DNA of 39,587 nt from Psilocybe azurescens (GCA_023853785.1 JAJIRX010000709.1:1-39587); one strand, 5' to 3'; counted from the first letter of the stretch, positions 12,401-23,788 are shown. Notes: generated by a model not told the origin, from the letters alone. Numbers and translations: made by a program.

Positions 12401-13296
12401 AACAAGGAAGATACAGAGGTGTACTCACCACAAGCTCCGAGCTTGAAGGAAGATTTTCGATAAGATACCGTCTCAATGTCTGCGAACTATGTTAGAACCA
12501 TCCACACCAAGATAGATTATCGAAAACAAACCTTCCTGGTGATAACCTTCTCCTGGTCTATCATGTTGTTCGTCGTATCAATAGCGTCGCAAGGAATGAT
12601 GTCTAGATATACCGGACGTAGTTCATATTCAAATTGATGCGCAAAATTGGAGCGAGTACTTGCATTCCTCTGTTTCATTCTCTTCTTCTGAGCTTCTTTC
12701 AATAGCTCTCTGAGAAGAATGTCCTTGATCTAGGGAGTATCAGTATCAGCGCATATATGGAGAGGGTAGATACACCTACAGACGAAGAAATAATCTGAGT
12801 CATGGCGGGAAGGTATGAAACCCGCCAACTCTCTCATCTTCGACCGTCGTGGAAACTGAATAAGGCATTATCAACACAGTAAAGCATGAGATCTTACGAT
12901 ATTAGCATAGCTGGGAATATAATCTTCATGCGTGCCTTCCGAATCGGAGAGCAATATAGTCTCGTTGACACCGAAAGCACCTTAAAGAAGTGTGATCAGA
13001 ACCATATTACAACGGCATGCTTTGAAGACGCTCACATTTCAGTAGCGATGTCAAGAGCTGTGTATTTCGTTGCGGGTCTCTGGTGTGTTCCTCCTCCACA
13101 TGACTAGTAAAGTTCATTACAATCACCAGTGCTACTTTGTTGCGCCGGGCAGTCGACCATAAACGAGTCTATATTATCCCAAATAGAAGGCGGAAGGTAT
13201 CAACTCTTTTCGAGCTTCAGTGAAGAGCCAACATACCCAGTCTATGCCTCGTCGTTCAGATCGAAAGACTCTTTTCTGCATTTCAAGATCCATCAT
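9476..13296 (-). CDS. Metacaspase-like protease A with internal kinase-like module
   Basis: Predicted cysteine peptidase of the caspase/metacaspase clan, about 760 residues in some two dozen exons. The p20 part begins about residue 28 (NKVALVIVMNF) and has the Ser-Asp block (ILLSDSEGT). The His is in YQGHSSQRA (codon 12719-12721), followed by IIPCDAIDTTNN, and the Cys is in LFDTCHSATLL (codon 12352-12354). Then come a linker (SILPFLHRIKESF), a Gly/Phe-rich motif (FTVAGGQFYSAGGSLTINQ near 11740), and a kinase-like N-lobe (GYRLHSAQ ... VIVVKVYEG near 11430; AFSRKVMHSSF; FVLLLSNQGTVKISFDPD near 10720). It closes with a p10-like tail (STMIQSVAELLKTNPTPTY near 9740-9620). The start ATG is at 13296, or 13293. 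A 17-nt mini-exon near 12165 is one base short compared with B. The C-terminal 265-codon frame (10500-9706) could instead be a separate gene, but splice sites join in phase. Confidence 0.72.
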
Positions 13297-13749
13297 GGTG
13301 ATACGTTTGCGTAAAAGAATCGATAGTGAAAGTACTGTCGAAAAAGATGAACTCCTACGGTATTCAATGTGTTACAAAGATACAGAATCGGCAGTGAAGG
13401 TTGAAAAGAACTCCGACGGTCGCGATGATGGTAGTTGACGAGGGAAGGAAGAATGGTTGACGGTTCAGATGATTTCAATGCACTTTGACGGATATAGAGT
13501 CCTTCAGAGCAGTTTCAACCCTTGCAGGTACAGATCAGCATTCCAATGCAAGGCTGTGTGAATAGCCTCCATAGCCTCGTGAATTCCAACAAGTCATGTT
13601 ATTGTTCGAGGCATCGGTAGTGCGAAGAGTTGAAGCAAAGGTTGACAGACGCGCACAGCCAAAGGGCTGACTAAGCGAAATGTCCCCGCAATATGTGAGA
13701 AACAACGCCCGGTGTCCCTCACAGCAGCCATTTGGCTCCCAAAATCCTG
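13297..13749. promoter_or_regulatory. Duplicate of the B/CLF1 divergent spacer, upstream of gene A
   Basis: These 450 bp align with 17700-18139, the spacer between gene B and CLF1. Shared blocks include AACAAGTCATGT and CCCGGTGTCCCT. Here no CLF1 follows; the sequence instead joins the 3' end of unit 2. It probably supplies the promoter of gene A and may keep an orphan CLF1-directed promoter half. Confidence 0.55.
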
Positions 13750-16700
13750 TATAAGTGGTAAGCACCGTCCACAAATAATTTACGTCCAGCCTTTGGTCCC
13801 ATGTTATACATAATGACGGTCTGACGAGACTATAGCTTATTATATCTCATTATAGGCTGAGGTTACTACATCAAATCATCTGGTCCTTTGAATTGTCCTC
13901 GTGGGGATCAGCTGGTCCTCTCACTCGTAAGGCATTCCTGACATCCAAGGGACAGTAAGACACTACGTACATTTGAGAAAAACATCACTTACATAGCGAC
14001 TTTCAGCATTTCTCGGTATGTCGGGGTGGGATTAGCTTTCAGAAGCTCTGCAACTGCCTTAAATGGGGATGAGTGGTGGCATATAAATGAACGACTGCAT
14101 CTATCCGAGAAATATAGATACCTGAATCATTGTACTACCCTTTCCGACCCCAATTTCTAAATTGTTCTCTAGGGCTTGATCAGTGTCCGGGGTATTGGCA
14201 TATGTAGGATGTCGTCCGGCATGATGCGGATTATTGACCGCTAAGCAGTGCAAACACTGAATAATGGTCCGTAAGGTTTGGGCACCGGATATCCTGTTTC
14301 TGGAATTTTTACATAGGCAGTGGGAGCCATTCGAGGGAAGCGTAATCGCCATGGATTGGTCGTCTACTGAACAGCATAGCATGTCAAAAAGATAGAATTG
14401 CATCATGAGATCGACATGATACTCACTCGACTCAATATCGCCCAGACAATCCACACCCTCTGGTTTCAAATCAATACATGCTCGTCGTGCATGGGATAAA
14501 GTCGCTGCGTGGGCCTTACATCCCGAGCCGTGTGGCGGGGCTGTACCCACTGGAGACGAATGACCGTGTTGACGATCAAGTAGGGGATCCAACAGGAAAT
14601 CTCTCAGAAAAGCTTGAGACTTGTGGTATATTTCCTCTAGAGGCGAACCCTCTTCGTTTCGTGCCTCAGATGTTGAATCCTGATAACTACTTTTTCTGGG
14701 GTTCACGAGGGCGCTATGAGTAGCGGAAGATGAAGGAACATCGCTATCCAACAGAGAAGGCTGACTATGGTGCTTGTCCTGTATTGCGAGCGCGGTGTGA
14801 TGCGAACAGATCTGGGTTTCATCGTTGGAAATACCCAATTCTTGCGTTTTCTATCGTAAGCGACAATACAATACATCAAACATATTTGTAAGTATTCCAC
14901 TCACTGCGTTCCCAATAGTCCTTGCAAGGACCGTGAAAAGTCTATGGCATGGAAGTTAGACGCTAGACAAGATCGCCCATTCCCGTGAGGCTTTAAACTG
15001 ATTAATCACCTTCTGGATAAGTCTATGGAAGAGCAACATCATGGAATTTTCTCGGTCTGCATTGCTCAGAGGGGCATGTCTCTCTTTCTGTGAGATGTCT
15101 GGATCGAAGGAGATTTTCACGGTGCCCTGATTGCTTAGGAGCAAGACGAAAATCTAGGAGTCGATGCAGCCTCGTACAGCAGTTCCCGGACCCCATCAAT
15201 AATCTACTCACATCGGAGCCTAAGACGGGATAGTCGACATTGCAAAGGTAGTCCAAACCTGACTATTTCAACCCTTTAGTCCCAGATAAAAATGGCAGGA
15301 CAAATTTCAAGATATACCGAAAGTGCAATTACCTGGAGATGAATCAGAAACGGGCTAATGAGTAGTTCAAATATTTCTTACCGTCTGGAGGCCCAGCACA
15401 AAAGACTGCTCGAGACTAGTGAAGAGAAGTACAGAAGCTATTGACTCGACAGTTCCTTGGTATTCTGTATTCATCAAAGGACTATTATATAAACGTTGCT
15501 AGGGGAGTGAAATAATGACTTGCTTACCTCCACGGAACGCAATAAATGCCGGCCCCATATTTCCAGGTGTTGCAGCAAACATTTGTAGAAACGACGAGTG
15601 CCTACAGGTAGAAAAGGGAACCGTCAGTTCTCAACAACGAACAACGCGACAACGTTTCTCCGCACATGACTTTTCTACTGAATGCCGCAGCTTCAGCGGA
15701 AAGCTGGAGAAGGAGAGTAGTTATGATATTAAAATTTGACAATGTCATTGGGCTGAAGGACGCGTACCTCCTTCGCATAACGTCCCTCATATACTTTGAC
15801 TATTACCGCTTTCCCCGCAGATTGAGCCGAATGAAGTCGATAGCCTCGTCCTTTGTATATTTCTTTATGAAGGTCAATATCTTCAGGAGGAAGCTATAGA
15901 CAATACCAGATATTAGTCATTCCGCTGGCTATCAGTTGGAAGTAGGCATTGAGACGCATACTCACTGCGCGTAATCCTGGTATCAAGCTATGCTGCTTAT
16001 TTAGGGACCTTTGTTCTAAAGATCCATTCAGTTTATTATTCGATCCATCGTCCCAGATGCATATAACTTGCCTTCATGAGGGATCTGGTTGATGGTCATC
16101 GAACCTCCTGCGCTATAAAATTGCCCACCAGCTACAGTAAACTGGCGAGCATGAGAGAAATGGGATGCCCTGTATAAGATCAACCACTGTCTGAGGAAGC
16201 ACGTTGGATTGCGAGCTTGGAATGGCGAACCTGGTATGGAACCCATTACAGCTGTGACGCTCAAGGTCAAGCATAGTGGATCTATCGTCCACGAATCGAG
16301 GCTGCCAACGCTATCGGTGGTGTGTGTCTGGAGGCGTGGTTTGAATCGAAGATAAAAATAAAGATACCTGACGGTTAACATGACTGTGCCCGGTCGCCTG
16401 TCGTGAGTGTCTAGCTTTCTTTCTCGGTGTGATAGATTCCTTGATCTGACGGAAAAACGGTAAAATTGAATCTTTTCAATTAAAGCAAGGTCAGTTTGTT
16501 ATTTTTCTAAGTGGACACCGAAAAAACGGCTGAGTTAGCTTACCTTGGAGCAGGCCACCGACTATAGAAAGTGAATTTAATCCTTAAAGATGAAGTCGAA
16601 GTCTCTCTCTGAGGACTCACCACGATGTATGATGCCATCTTCTACTTTATAACGGTTGGAATATTTGAAATCTGTAAAAAGATCGTCAGTATCAAGGTCG

Positions 16701-18139
16701 TATAACAATTGCAGTGGACCGAGACACGAACCTAACACCGTCTGGCTGTCATGACAGGCACTGATACAGACCTAGAAATAAAAGGCTTTTGGACACATGT
16801 AATAGAATGAGGATTGTCGGAGTGCACTAACCACAAGCTCTGAGCCTCTAGGAAGGTCTTCAATAAGATATTTGCTCAGTGTCTGCAAATCGCGTTGAAG
16901 ACCATGCAAAAGTGAAGTTAAGAGAAGCACGAACCTTGTCAGTGATAACCCTCTCTTGGTCCACCATGTTAGTCGTAGTATCAATAGCGTCGCAGGGGAT
17001 GATGTCTATATAATGGAGACAGTTGAAGCTTCATGCCAGGTGTAAGTGGCGATAGTACTTGCATTCCTCCGTGTCATCCTCTTCGTGTGAGTTTCCTTGT
17101 ATCGCTCTTCGAGAAGAATGTCCTTGATCTGGAGAATATCAATATCGATACATACGTGGAAAGCGCAAATGTACCTACAGACAAAGAAATAGTCCGAGTT
17201 AGGGTTGGACGGTATGAACATCGCCAACTCTCTCATCTTCGGTGGTTTCAATAAATATATTGAGGGTGCGCGGACCTGACATAGAAAGAATAAAAGCTTA
17301 CTATGTTAACATAGGTGGGTAAATGATCGTCGGGTGTGCCTTCCGAATCAGAAAGTAATATAGTCTTGTTGAATCCAAAAGCACCTTAAAATTTGGTCAG
17401 TACCATGGCATCAGGGTTATAATATGCTTTGAAAAGCTCACATTGCAGCAATGTCGCCATGGACTCTATACTTTGTTGCCGACCTTTGATATGTTCTTCC
17501 ATATGGCTAGTGAAGTTCATACCAATCATGAGCGCTACTTTCTTGCGCTGGACGGTCGACCATAAGCGAGTCTATATTATCCCAGGACCCAACGAAGACA
17601 TTAACTCTAGATGAACTCGAGCGAGGAATAAGACCATACCCAGTCTATGCTTCGTCGCTCAGATCGAAAGACTCTCCTTTGCATTTCAAGAGTCTCCATG
17701 GTGCGGATATGTTGCATGGAAGAATCGAGCATGACTCTCCAAGATAATAGGTAGTTCTATTGGTTTCAAGATTAATCGTTAGAATTGAAAACTTCAAGCC
17801 TGTAAAGAGCCGTAGTGGTATGTTAGTTGAGGAGGGAAAGAGGAAAGGTAAGTAATGGTTCTGATGTTCTGAAGCCGTTTTGTGGGACCCTTTCCGAGAA
17901 GTCATAGTACAGCAGCACTCCATTGCAAGGCTATGTAGTGAATAGCCTCCATGGCCTCTTGAACTCCAACAAGTCATGTCATTGTTCGAAGCAGGTACGA
18001 AGCAGTACGAAGTTTGACAGACGCGCACAAACGATGTAAATGGCTGACTAAACAAAATTTCGGCAACAGCCGACCCACAATAATTGAGAAACAATGCCCG
18101 GTGTCCCTTACAGCAGCCCTTCGGCTCTCAAAATCCCTG
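13750..18139. repeat. Tandem segmental duplication, copy 2 (about 4.4 kb)
   Basis: Starts with the same TATAAGTGGTAAGCACCGTC as copy 1 and ends at CAAAATCCCTG, 27 bp before the CLF1 start codon. It contains metacaspase-kinase gene B. The three boundaries at 9354, 13749 and 18139 all end in CTG, consistent with a microhomology-assisted or unequal-exchange event. Confidence 0.9.
13871..17699 (-). CDS. Metacaspase-like protein B with internal kinase-like module and altered Cys loop
   Basis: Paralogue of A in the second duplicated unit, with the same exon order. The start is METLEMQRRVFRSERRS at 17699. The p20 strand is KKVALMIGMNF near 17550, followed by ILLSDSEGTPDD. The His is in YQGHSSRRA (codon 17118-17120), before IIPCDAIDTT. 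The catalytic Cys exon (about 16781-16732) reads ISACHDSQTVL where A, C, D and E have D(T/S)CHS(A/G)xLL, so Asp and the Ser spacing are lost although Cys-His remains (Cys codon 16754-16756). The linker, FTVAGGQFYSAGG motif, kinase-like segments and p10-like tail (stop 13871) are kept, and every joined exon stays in frame by eye. It may be a pseudoenzyme or have shifted specificity. It is transcribed divergently from CLF1. Confidence 0.72.
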
Positions 18140-18166
18140 TCTGTCCAACAATTCCCTATTGCAATT
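17700..18166. promoter_or_regulatory. Divergent (bidirectional) promoter region of metacaspase B and CLF1
   Basis: 467 bp separate the start codons of gene B (minus, 17699) and CLF1 (plus, 18167), so both promoters must lie here or overlap neighbouring transcribed sequence. No clear TATA box was assigned. Small minus-strand reading frames exist (for example 18094-17645), but they lack conserved protein features and are treated as leader sequence. Confidence 0.55.
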
Positions 18167-21064
18167 ATGCAAGACGGGCGTGCACCAAGGTGAGACTCAT
18201 TATATTACAGAAATACTGTTTCTAACCGTTTTCAGAATCAAAAATCGGGCACCAGCTGCGATCCAGGTGAAGGTTATCTGTATGTGATGTATGATACCAT
18301 GCTCATGACACCCTGTTATCCAGATCACAGCAGAGCAACTCCTGCGAGAAGTACTGATAACATCAATCACCGTGAACAAAAGGATGCTGACACTCTGACC
18401 AGGCTCAAGAACGACAGGAAACAGCATTTCGCGCACCGAAGCAGCGAGTTGAGGATTTCGAAGAACTCCATGAATATCGCGGCCGGAAAAGAAAGGAATT
18501 TGAGGAGAGAATCCGTCGTACGCGAGGAAGCATGTGAGCATCTTTATCACTCACTCCCGTATGCTCTCTGACACGGTTGTGATTCAGAAAAGAATGGTTG
18601 CAATATGCCAACTGGGAGGTATGTTTCTTTCCATTATCCATCTCTCAACAAACCTCCAACCAACCTCAACCATAGGCCTCTCAAAACGAATTCGCGCGTT
18701 CGCGATCCATATTCGAACGTGCTCTCGATGTCGATCCACGCAGCGTCCAGCTCTGGCTATCCTACACAGAAATGGAGCTGAAATCCCGGAATGTCCAACA
18801 TGCCCGCAATCTCTTCGACCGCGCTGTCACCCTCCTTCCACGTGTCGACCAACTCTGGTACAAATACGTCTACCTAGAAGAACTCCTTCAAAATGTCCCT
18901 GGGGCCCGCCAGGTGTTTGAGAGGTGGATGCAATGGGAACCGGATGACAAGGCGTGGCAGGCGTATATCAAGCTGGAGGAGAGATACCAAGAGCTTGATA
19001 GAGCCAGCACGATATACGAGCGCTGGGTGGCGGTGAGGCCGGAGCCGAGGGTGTGGGTGAAGTGGGGCAAGTTCGAGGAGGAGAGGAATCGCTTCGACAA
19101 AGCGCGAGAGGTCTTCCAGACTGCTCTGGAGTTCTACGGCGACGATGAGGAACAGGTTGAGAAGGCCCAGGCAGTTTTCAACGCGTTTGCGAAGATGGAA
19201 ACGCGACTGAAGGAGTTTGAACGTGCTCGTGTCATCTACAAGGTAACACCGTCTATCTTCCTTTATGTCTTCTCTCTGACTCACTTTTTCGATTTTTATT
19301 GCTAGTTCGCCCTCTCCCGAATTCCAAGAGCAAAATCTGCCGCTCTCTATGCTGCCTATACCAAATTCGAAAAGCAGCACGGAACCCGCAACACTCTTGA
19401 AAACACCGTCCTAGGGAAGCGACGTATACAGTACGAGGAGGAGATTTCCCACGACGGAAAAAACTACGACGTCTGGTTCGACTACGCGCGGTTGGAGGAG
19501 GGTGCTTATCGCGATCTCAAAGACGAGGGCAGTACACGGGAAGAACTGGATGCTGCCGTCGGGCGTGTCCGCGAGGTTTATGAACGGGCTGTCTCGCAAG
19601 TCCCTCCAGGAGGAGAAAAAAAGACATTGGAGGCGATATATTTTCCTGTGGCTGGATTACGCCTTGTTTGAGGAGATTGAGACGAAGGTTGGTATTCGTA
19701 TTATTGCAGTCTTCGGGTATCATATCTGATATGTCGCGTCGCCCTCATTCTAGGATTACCCACGGACGCGACAAATATACCAGACGGTTGTTCAGCTTGT
19801 CCCTCACAAGCAGTTTACGTTCGCGAAACTGTGGCTCATGTTCGCCAAATTTGAAGTGAGAAGACTGGAGCTTCCCGCGGCGCGCAAGATTCTTGGTACG
19901 TCTATTGGGATGTGCCCGAAAGAAGCGCTCTTCAAAGGATATATTGACTTGGAAGTTGAGGTCTGCCCTCAAATTGATCTTTTTGATGCCCTATCTAATT
20001 TTTGTTGCGTAGCTCCGTGAATTCGACCGAGCACGTACGCTATACGAGAAATACCTCGAGGTAGATTTTGCCCCATGTGACAAGCAAAGCTTCTGTATTC
20101 TTAACTAATCCATCTCATTTTCTCCAGTGGGATCCTTCCAACTCCACTGCATGGATCAAATTCGCCGAGCTCGAAGCCCAACTCCAAGATTTTGCTCGCA
20201 CGCGTGCTATTTTCGAGCTTGCCGTTTCTCAGTCTCCGCTGTCGATGCCGGAGCTGTTGTGGAAGGCGTACATCGACTTCGAGGTCGAGGAAGGCGAGAG
20301 GCAGACGGCGAGAGCTTTGTATGAGAGGTTGATTGCGCTGAGCGGACATGTGAAGGTCTGGATATCGTATGCACTATTTGAGGCTGAGCCCATGCCGCTC
20401 CCGAGAGCGGAGAGGGAGGAGGAAGATGAGGAAGATGAGGAAGATGAGAGGAAGATGGTGCCCGGTGATGTTTCGGTTGCGAGACAGGTCTTTGAACGTG
20501 CTTATAAAGACCTGAAGAGCAAACAGCTGAAGAGCGAGGTATGTTTTCATTTTTTTGCCCTTCTTTTTCGGCCGGTTTTTTTTATACAGTGAACCATAGC
20601 GTGTGGCTCTGCTGGAGGTGTGGAAGACGTTCGAGCAGAACAACAGCAGCGCCGAGGATGTCAAGAAAGTGGAGGATATGATGCCCATCGTCACCAAGAA
20701 ACGCCATGTCGATCAAGAAACCGGACAGATGGTCGAAGGTCAGTGTATTTTTACTCTTTATCTTGGTTGGTTACAATATGTTTATGCTCATGCTTTTTTA
20801 TATACTTCAGATTGGGACTTGGTGTTTGCAGACGACGAACGCGAATCGAATCCTACTTCGTTCAAGTTCATGCAAATGGCGCATGCTTGGAAGCAAGCCC
20901 AGGCCAAGAATGCGGGTGCTGGTGGCGCGTCTTCGCTTTTGTCTGGGTTCACTGCTGCTACGGTCACCAAAGCACAGGAAGAGGAAGAGGAGGAAGATGG
21001 CAATGACGATAAGGATGTCGCTAGCTCCGACGAAGAAGAGGAAGAAGATGAAGAAGAGGAGTAG
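18167..21064 (+). CDS. CLF1: Pre-mRNA-splicing factor CLF1/Syf3 (crooked neck-like HAT-repeat protein)
   Basis: Scaffold of the Prp19-associated (NineTeen) complex needed for spliceosome activation in the nucleus. Twelve exons were traced: 18167-18189, 18236-18266, 18324-18350, 18403-18533, 18588-18618, 18676-19242, 19306-19687, 19754-19960, 20013-20060, 20128-20538, 20600-20738 and 20811-21064. The protein (about 749 residues) starts [18 protein letters not shown] and shows the family's [19 protein letters not shown]. Tandem HAT half-repeats follow (for example [47 protein letters not shown]). It ends in an acidic Glu/Asp-rich tail, with another Glu/Asp repeat near 20410-20450. Summed exon length is a multiple of three plus one, traced to an A7 run at 19616-19622 just before [13 protein letters not shown]. 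One A fewer restores the conserved frame. Confidence 0.95.
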
Positions 21065-21686
21065 ATTTTTATCGATGAAGGGCTATGTAAGAAGATTACA
21101 TTGTTGTTTTGCTCAAATTCTTTTGGTGATCGAATATTCTTTTTGCTTCAACATAAGTATTTGGGTGGGAATTCATATGGCTATGTATGTACTTGAGCGT
21201 AGCATACTATATTGCGTTTTATTTTCGTACAACAGTCCCTGGCTATTAGTGCTTAGATAAGGGACGGATAACTTACTCCCCGATAGCTTCGGTTCCTGGA
21301 TCGCCCATATTCAAGGGCCGACGTTTATATTATATAGTTACCCTGTTCCCAACCCCTTTCTTTATCACAAGCGCTTAAAGTCCTCCAAAAATCCTAACGC
21401 ACGTTCACCATAAACTAACTATAAGTAAGGAGGCGAAAGCTTTCCACCGCGTTGCTCTCGAGCGGCACTGCCTGACAACGCAAAGGTCCCATTGATCGTG
21501 TCAAAACATCATGTATGTTCGCGTTTCACCGCCTTCGATTCTCGCGTAGCGCCCGCTCTGTATAATATAAACGCTGACTCTGGGCATGATGTGCAGATTC
21601 CGGGTGTTCTTCCATCACCTTGTATGCCCCTCCTTTGCTAGGCCAACACCTCTCGACGATTTTCCGCCCAACGAGTCGTTTTCGAC
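21065..21686. other. Intergenic region between CLF1 and metacaspase C
   Basis: About 620 bp holding the CLF1 3' flank and the presumed promoter of gene C. No conserved reading frame or structured element was recognised. Confidence 0.5.
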
Positions 21687-23788
21687 ATGAAGATCATCAG
21701 AAGCCGGCTGTGGCCTCAAGGGCGCAGGCAGGCAATTGAGGCAGCAGTGGCCGCTGCCGCTGCTGTCGCTGAGAACGCTGTTCCTCAGAATCCGGAGGTT
21801 GAGAAGAAGAAGAACAGGAAGAAGGCGCTGTTGATTGGCTGTCAAGAGGTTCGGGACCAGCCTACCTCTCCGGTGACTCCAGGACCCCTCTCGCCACTAT
21901 CAACCAGATTCAACAGGTCGGATAACTTTGCGGTGAATGGGTTAAAGAGGGTGAAAACGAAGATCAAGGAGAAGAAGTCGATAAAGGAGAGTTTGTTGAA
22001 AGGACCCCACAGAGACGTTGAGGCTCTCAGGAAGCTTTTGATAGGTGTGTGTGAATCCAATTTCGATGTTATTGGTGCTCAAATGCATATTATTGTTACT
22101 AGAGGTCTACGGCTATGATTCTGAAGATATTGTCGTTCTTATCGATAATGACCTGCCTGGCCATAAGCAACCTACAGAGGATAGCATTGTATGTGGTGCA
22201 TCTACATCAAGCTGATGCTAATCAGGCTAACTGGAAATTCCCAAAATAAGATGGAAGAAATGAGACGATTGGTGGCAGGAGCACAGGAGGGCGACCGATT
22301 TTTCTTCCATTGTAAGCTTTTCTAATGATTTTCGATTACCTAGGATGTTGCTCACCGCCATCTGGCTTTGCTAGTCTCTGGGCATTCGATACAGGAAGAT
22401 ACGGACGATATCTCGGAGGAGGATCGCAAAAACGAATGTCAGTCGCATCTAGGCTTGACGTATGGCATATGCAGATTCTTACCAAAAAGTTGACCGCATA
22501 GTCATTGAGACTTCGGATGGGAAAAAAATCAAGGACGATGTGAGTTCGAAAATTGACGTCAGATAATACCCCGAGCTAAGATGAACGATTTCAGATTCTG
22601 AAAGAAACGCTCGTCGACCCTTTACCTGCGGGGGCCTCTTTGATTGTGTGTATATCTTCTCTCCATCATTCTCTCTCTCTAAAGGTGTCTGTAGGCTATC
22701 TTTGATTCTTGTCACTCCGGCTCTTTACTTGGTATGCATCTTTCACTTTGAAGGAACAGACAAGAGTGAGACGTGACACTGATTACATTTGAACAGATCT
22801 AAAGCATTTCCGCTGCAATCGTGTTTATGTACCTTGGGTAAACAAAGGGTACAGAAGAACAGCTTCGCTGTGGAACAACAATAGTGAGCTTATCCCTGTA
22901 AATGAGAATCGCATGAAACTTGGAAACTTATGCCAACCTCAAAGAGCGTCAGCAAGCCAGTGAGTGGTCCGAAGAATAGTCCCAGCACGTGATGTTATAA
23001 CAGTCGCGTCTCGGCAGAGATATCAATGCATAACCCCATATCCCGATTAAAAGCTCATGCGGCCGGCGCATGGGCGCGCTCTTCCATTGACCAAGTCCTT
23101 ATCACACCTACGGACTCAATGGCAACACACGAAGGCACTGCCAACGGAGTGGCACCGGGGCACATCAAATCCAAGTTGTCCATCACAACTGACCAGCTGG
23201 TGCAGCCGACCAAACTATGGCTAGATTCTCCAGGCGTCCGGCAAGAATGCTCGTCTCCTGTGGCGCTGTACTGCACTGGCTACTGTAGACATCATGCGCT
23301 GTACGATGAAAGCGACACGCAGGCGGACGTCGTATGTCCTCGTGTTTTCCCAACTAGTGCAACCGGCTTACCAGTGAAAATTTTTCTTAATGAAATCAGA
23401 TCTCTATATCCTCCGCAAAAGATGGCCAGAAGTCCTGGGAGGACAAAAACGGGACGTCGATGACACAAGTTCTCGTTAAAATTCTGAGTAAGCAACGAGG
23501 TCTCTGTAGACTTATCGGGCGGTGGCTGATGCTGTGTCTAGGACAAGACCCCCACCCTACATTGGAGGAGCTCATGACACTTGTCAGGTCTGTTCTGTTT
23601 CATTTATCTGCTTCGATGTCGGAGAATATAAACCGTGCTTATTCTGTGATCCCTTTAGTCATGATATCCATGCGTTTTATGTAGATCTGCATACTCGTGC
23701 TCGCGAGTACAGGAAGCAAGTCAAGATCGCAAACGAAAAGCAACGGAAAAAGGAAAGCAGCCCAAGCAAGGCGACTCCGTTGAGATGA
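21687..23788 (+). CDS. Metacaspase-like protease C
   Basis: Predicted caspase-clan cysteine peptidase, about 440 residues in about 12 exons, all in frame by eye. Exon 1 (21687-22044) encodes an Ala-rich N-terminus, the strand KKALLIGCQEV, a basic linker and LLKGPHRDVEALRKLL. Exon 2 has DIVVLIDND and exon 3 MEEMRRLVAGAQEGDRFFFH. Exon 4 carries the His in FSGHSIQED (codon 22383-22385), and exon 7 the Cys in AIFDSCHSGSLL (codon 22710-22712). After DLKHFRCNRVYVPWVNKG and a longer loop (from about 23020), a CTGYC pair precedes the p10 strand ISISSAKDGQKSWED (about 23400). The tail is GTSMTQVLVKIL ... DPHPTLEELM, ending in a Lys-rich stretch. Substrate and partners are unknown. It has the most canonical catalytic loop of the five. 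Confidence 0.85.

Larger units (their letters stand above)
9355..13749. repeat. Tandem segmental duplication, copy 1 (about 4.4 kb)
   Basis: Starts at TATAAGTGGTAAGCACCGTC and ends at CAAAATCCTG. The whole segment aligns with 13750-18139 in the same orientation and order, with near-identity over much of the 3' part (for example 9980-10200 versus 14370-14590) and lower similarity in the 5' exons. It contains metacaspase-kinase gene A. Its right-hand 450 bp corresponds to the region upstream of CLF1 in copy 2. Confidence 0.9.

Noticed and set aside
16028..16381. Reading B through the segment 16310-16150 without an intron
   Set aside because: The read-through frame exists in B only. Using the acceptor at CGATAG and an intron ending TTATACAG puts both A and B in the same frame into the FTVAGG motif.
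17645..18094. 149-codon minus-strand frame between gene B and CLF1
   Set aside because: The corresponding region upstream of gene A does not keep the frame, and it overlaps the likely start exon of B in another frame.
20706..21260. Plus-strand 184-codon frame rich in Lys/Arg
   Set aside because: An out-of-frame shadow of the acidic C-terminal exons of CLF1.
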